The notes below the pieces were generated by a model, which saw only the letters and a list, made by a program, of their open reading frames with translations, had not been told where the DNA came from and ran no database searches. The position numbers and the translations under genes were made by a program. Source: Chamaecrista fasciculata (Eukaryota > Streptophyta > Magnoliopsida > Fabales > Fabaceae). From it: a stretch of DNA of 64,000 nucleotides. This document shows positions 63,972 through 64,000 of this stretch, one piece after another (the stretch's first letter is position 1; the number at the start of each line of letters is the position of its first letter). Location of the stretch: assembly GCA_003254925.1 (NCBI GenBank), contig QANZ01039306.1, positions 59,028-123,027 on the forward strand. Reading direction: 5' to 3'.

Positions 63972-64000
63972 ATGAATCCTCCAAAAGGCACCATCGTTTA
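63972..64000 (+). CDS. Possible start of an unknown ORF, cut by window edge
   Basis: After a CT-rich stretch (63815-63950) that looks like a 5'UTR, CACCATGAATCC is a good start context and opens MNPPKGTIV up to the edge. Only nine codons are visible, and the position just inside a presumed transposon end means it could be element-encoded or captured sequence. Confidence 0.25.

Overview
This is nuclear DNA from a flowering plant, most likely a eudicot. Evidence: AT-rich intergenic DNA, GT-AG introns, seven plant-type protein genes, one of them with a chloroplast transit peptide, and plant repeats (an Au-type SINE, a Helitron end, Mutator-like and hAT-like foldback elements, Ty3/gypsy and LINE remnants). 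I cannot name the species. There is one ambiguous base (N) at 25222.

Layout. (1) 1-22280: two tandem + strand copies of a plant hnRNP/Musashi-like protein with two RRMs. Each has three coding exons, and the last encodes only the final four residues (GIAT) after an intron of 4.6 or 5.6 kb. Promoter blocks, 5'UTR introns, intron pieces and 3'UTRs also match, so this is a segmental tandem duplication later interrupted by transposons. (2) 22280-29956: repeats (Helitron end, foldback elements) around an intronless DOMON-cytochrome b561 gene (25961-27220, +). (3) 29957-34705, minus: an 11-exon MO25/CAB39-like scaffold gene with a G-tract array upstream of its start codon. (4) 35176-37733: Mutator-like foldback elements, one containing a precisely bounded hAT-like MITE. 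(5) 39458-43975, minus: a seven-exon CCCH zinc finger plus RRM protein. (6) 44270-49735: AT-rich DNA, a palindrome cluster, a truncated gypsy gag with leader and LTR, and a decayed LINE-1 piece. (7) 50590-53351, +: Y14, the exon junction complex subunit. (8) 55776-61735, +: HEMC, plastid porphobilinogen deaminase. (9) The right edge starts another foldback-like repeat and a possible truncated ORF.

Four of the seven genes encode RNA-binding proteins (two hnRNPs, CCCH-RRM, Y14), but nothing suggests co-regulation; the genes look like independent housekeeping loci separated by repeats. All exon structures were assembled by hand from GT/AG sites and reading frame, and each closes to a complete ORF of the expected family length (478, 479, 419, 342, 662, 209 and 380 residues).

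The most unusual signal is a set of about 14 tiny insertions, 9-27 nt each, flanked by direct repeats of 10-18 bp. Most consist of a poly(A) tract preceded by a few bases ending in CC (GGCC-An, TACC-An, CACC-An). The flanking repeats have the size seen at the one full-length SINE here (16 bp). They look like extremely short retro-insertions.
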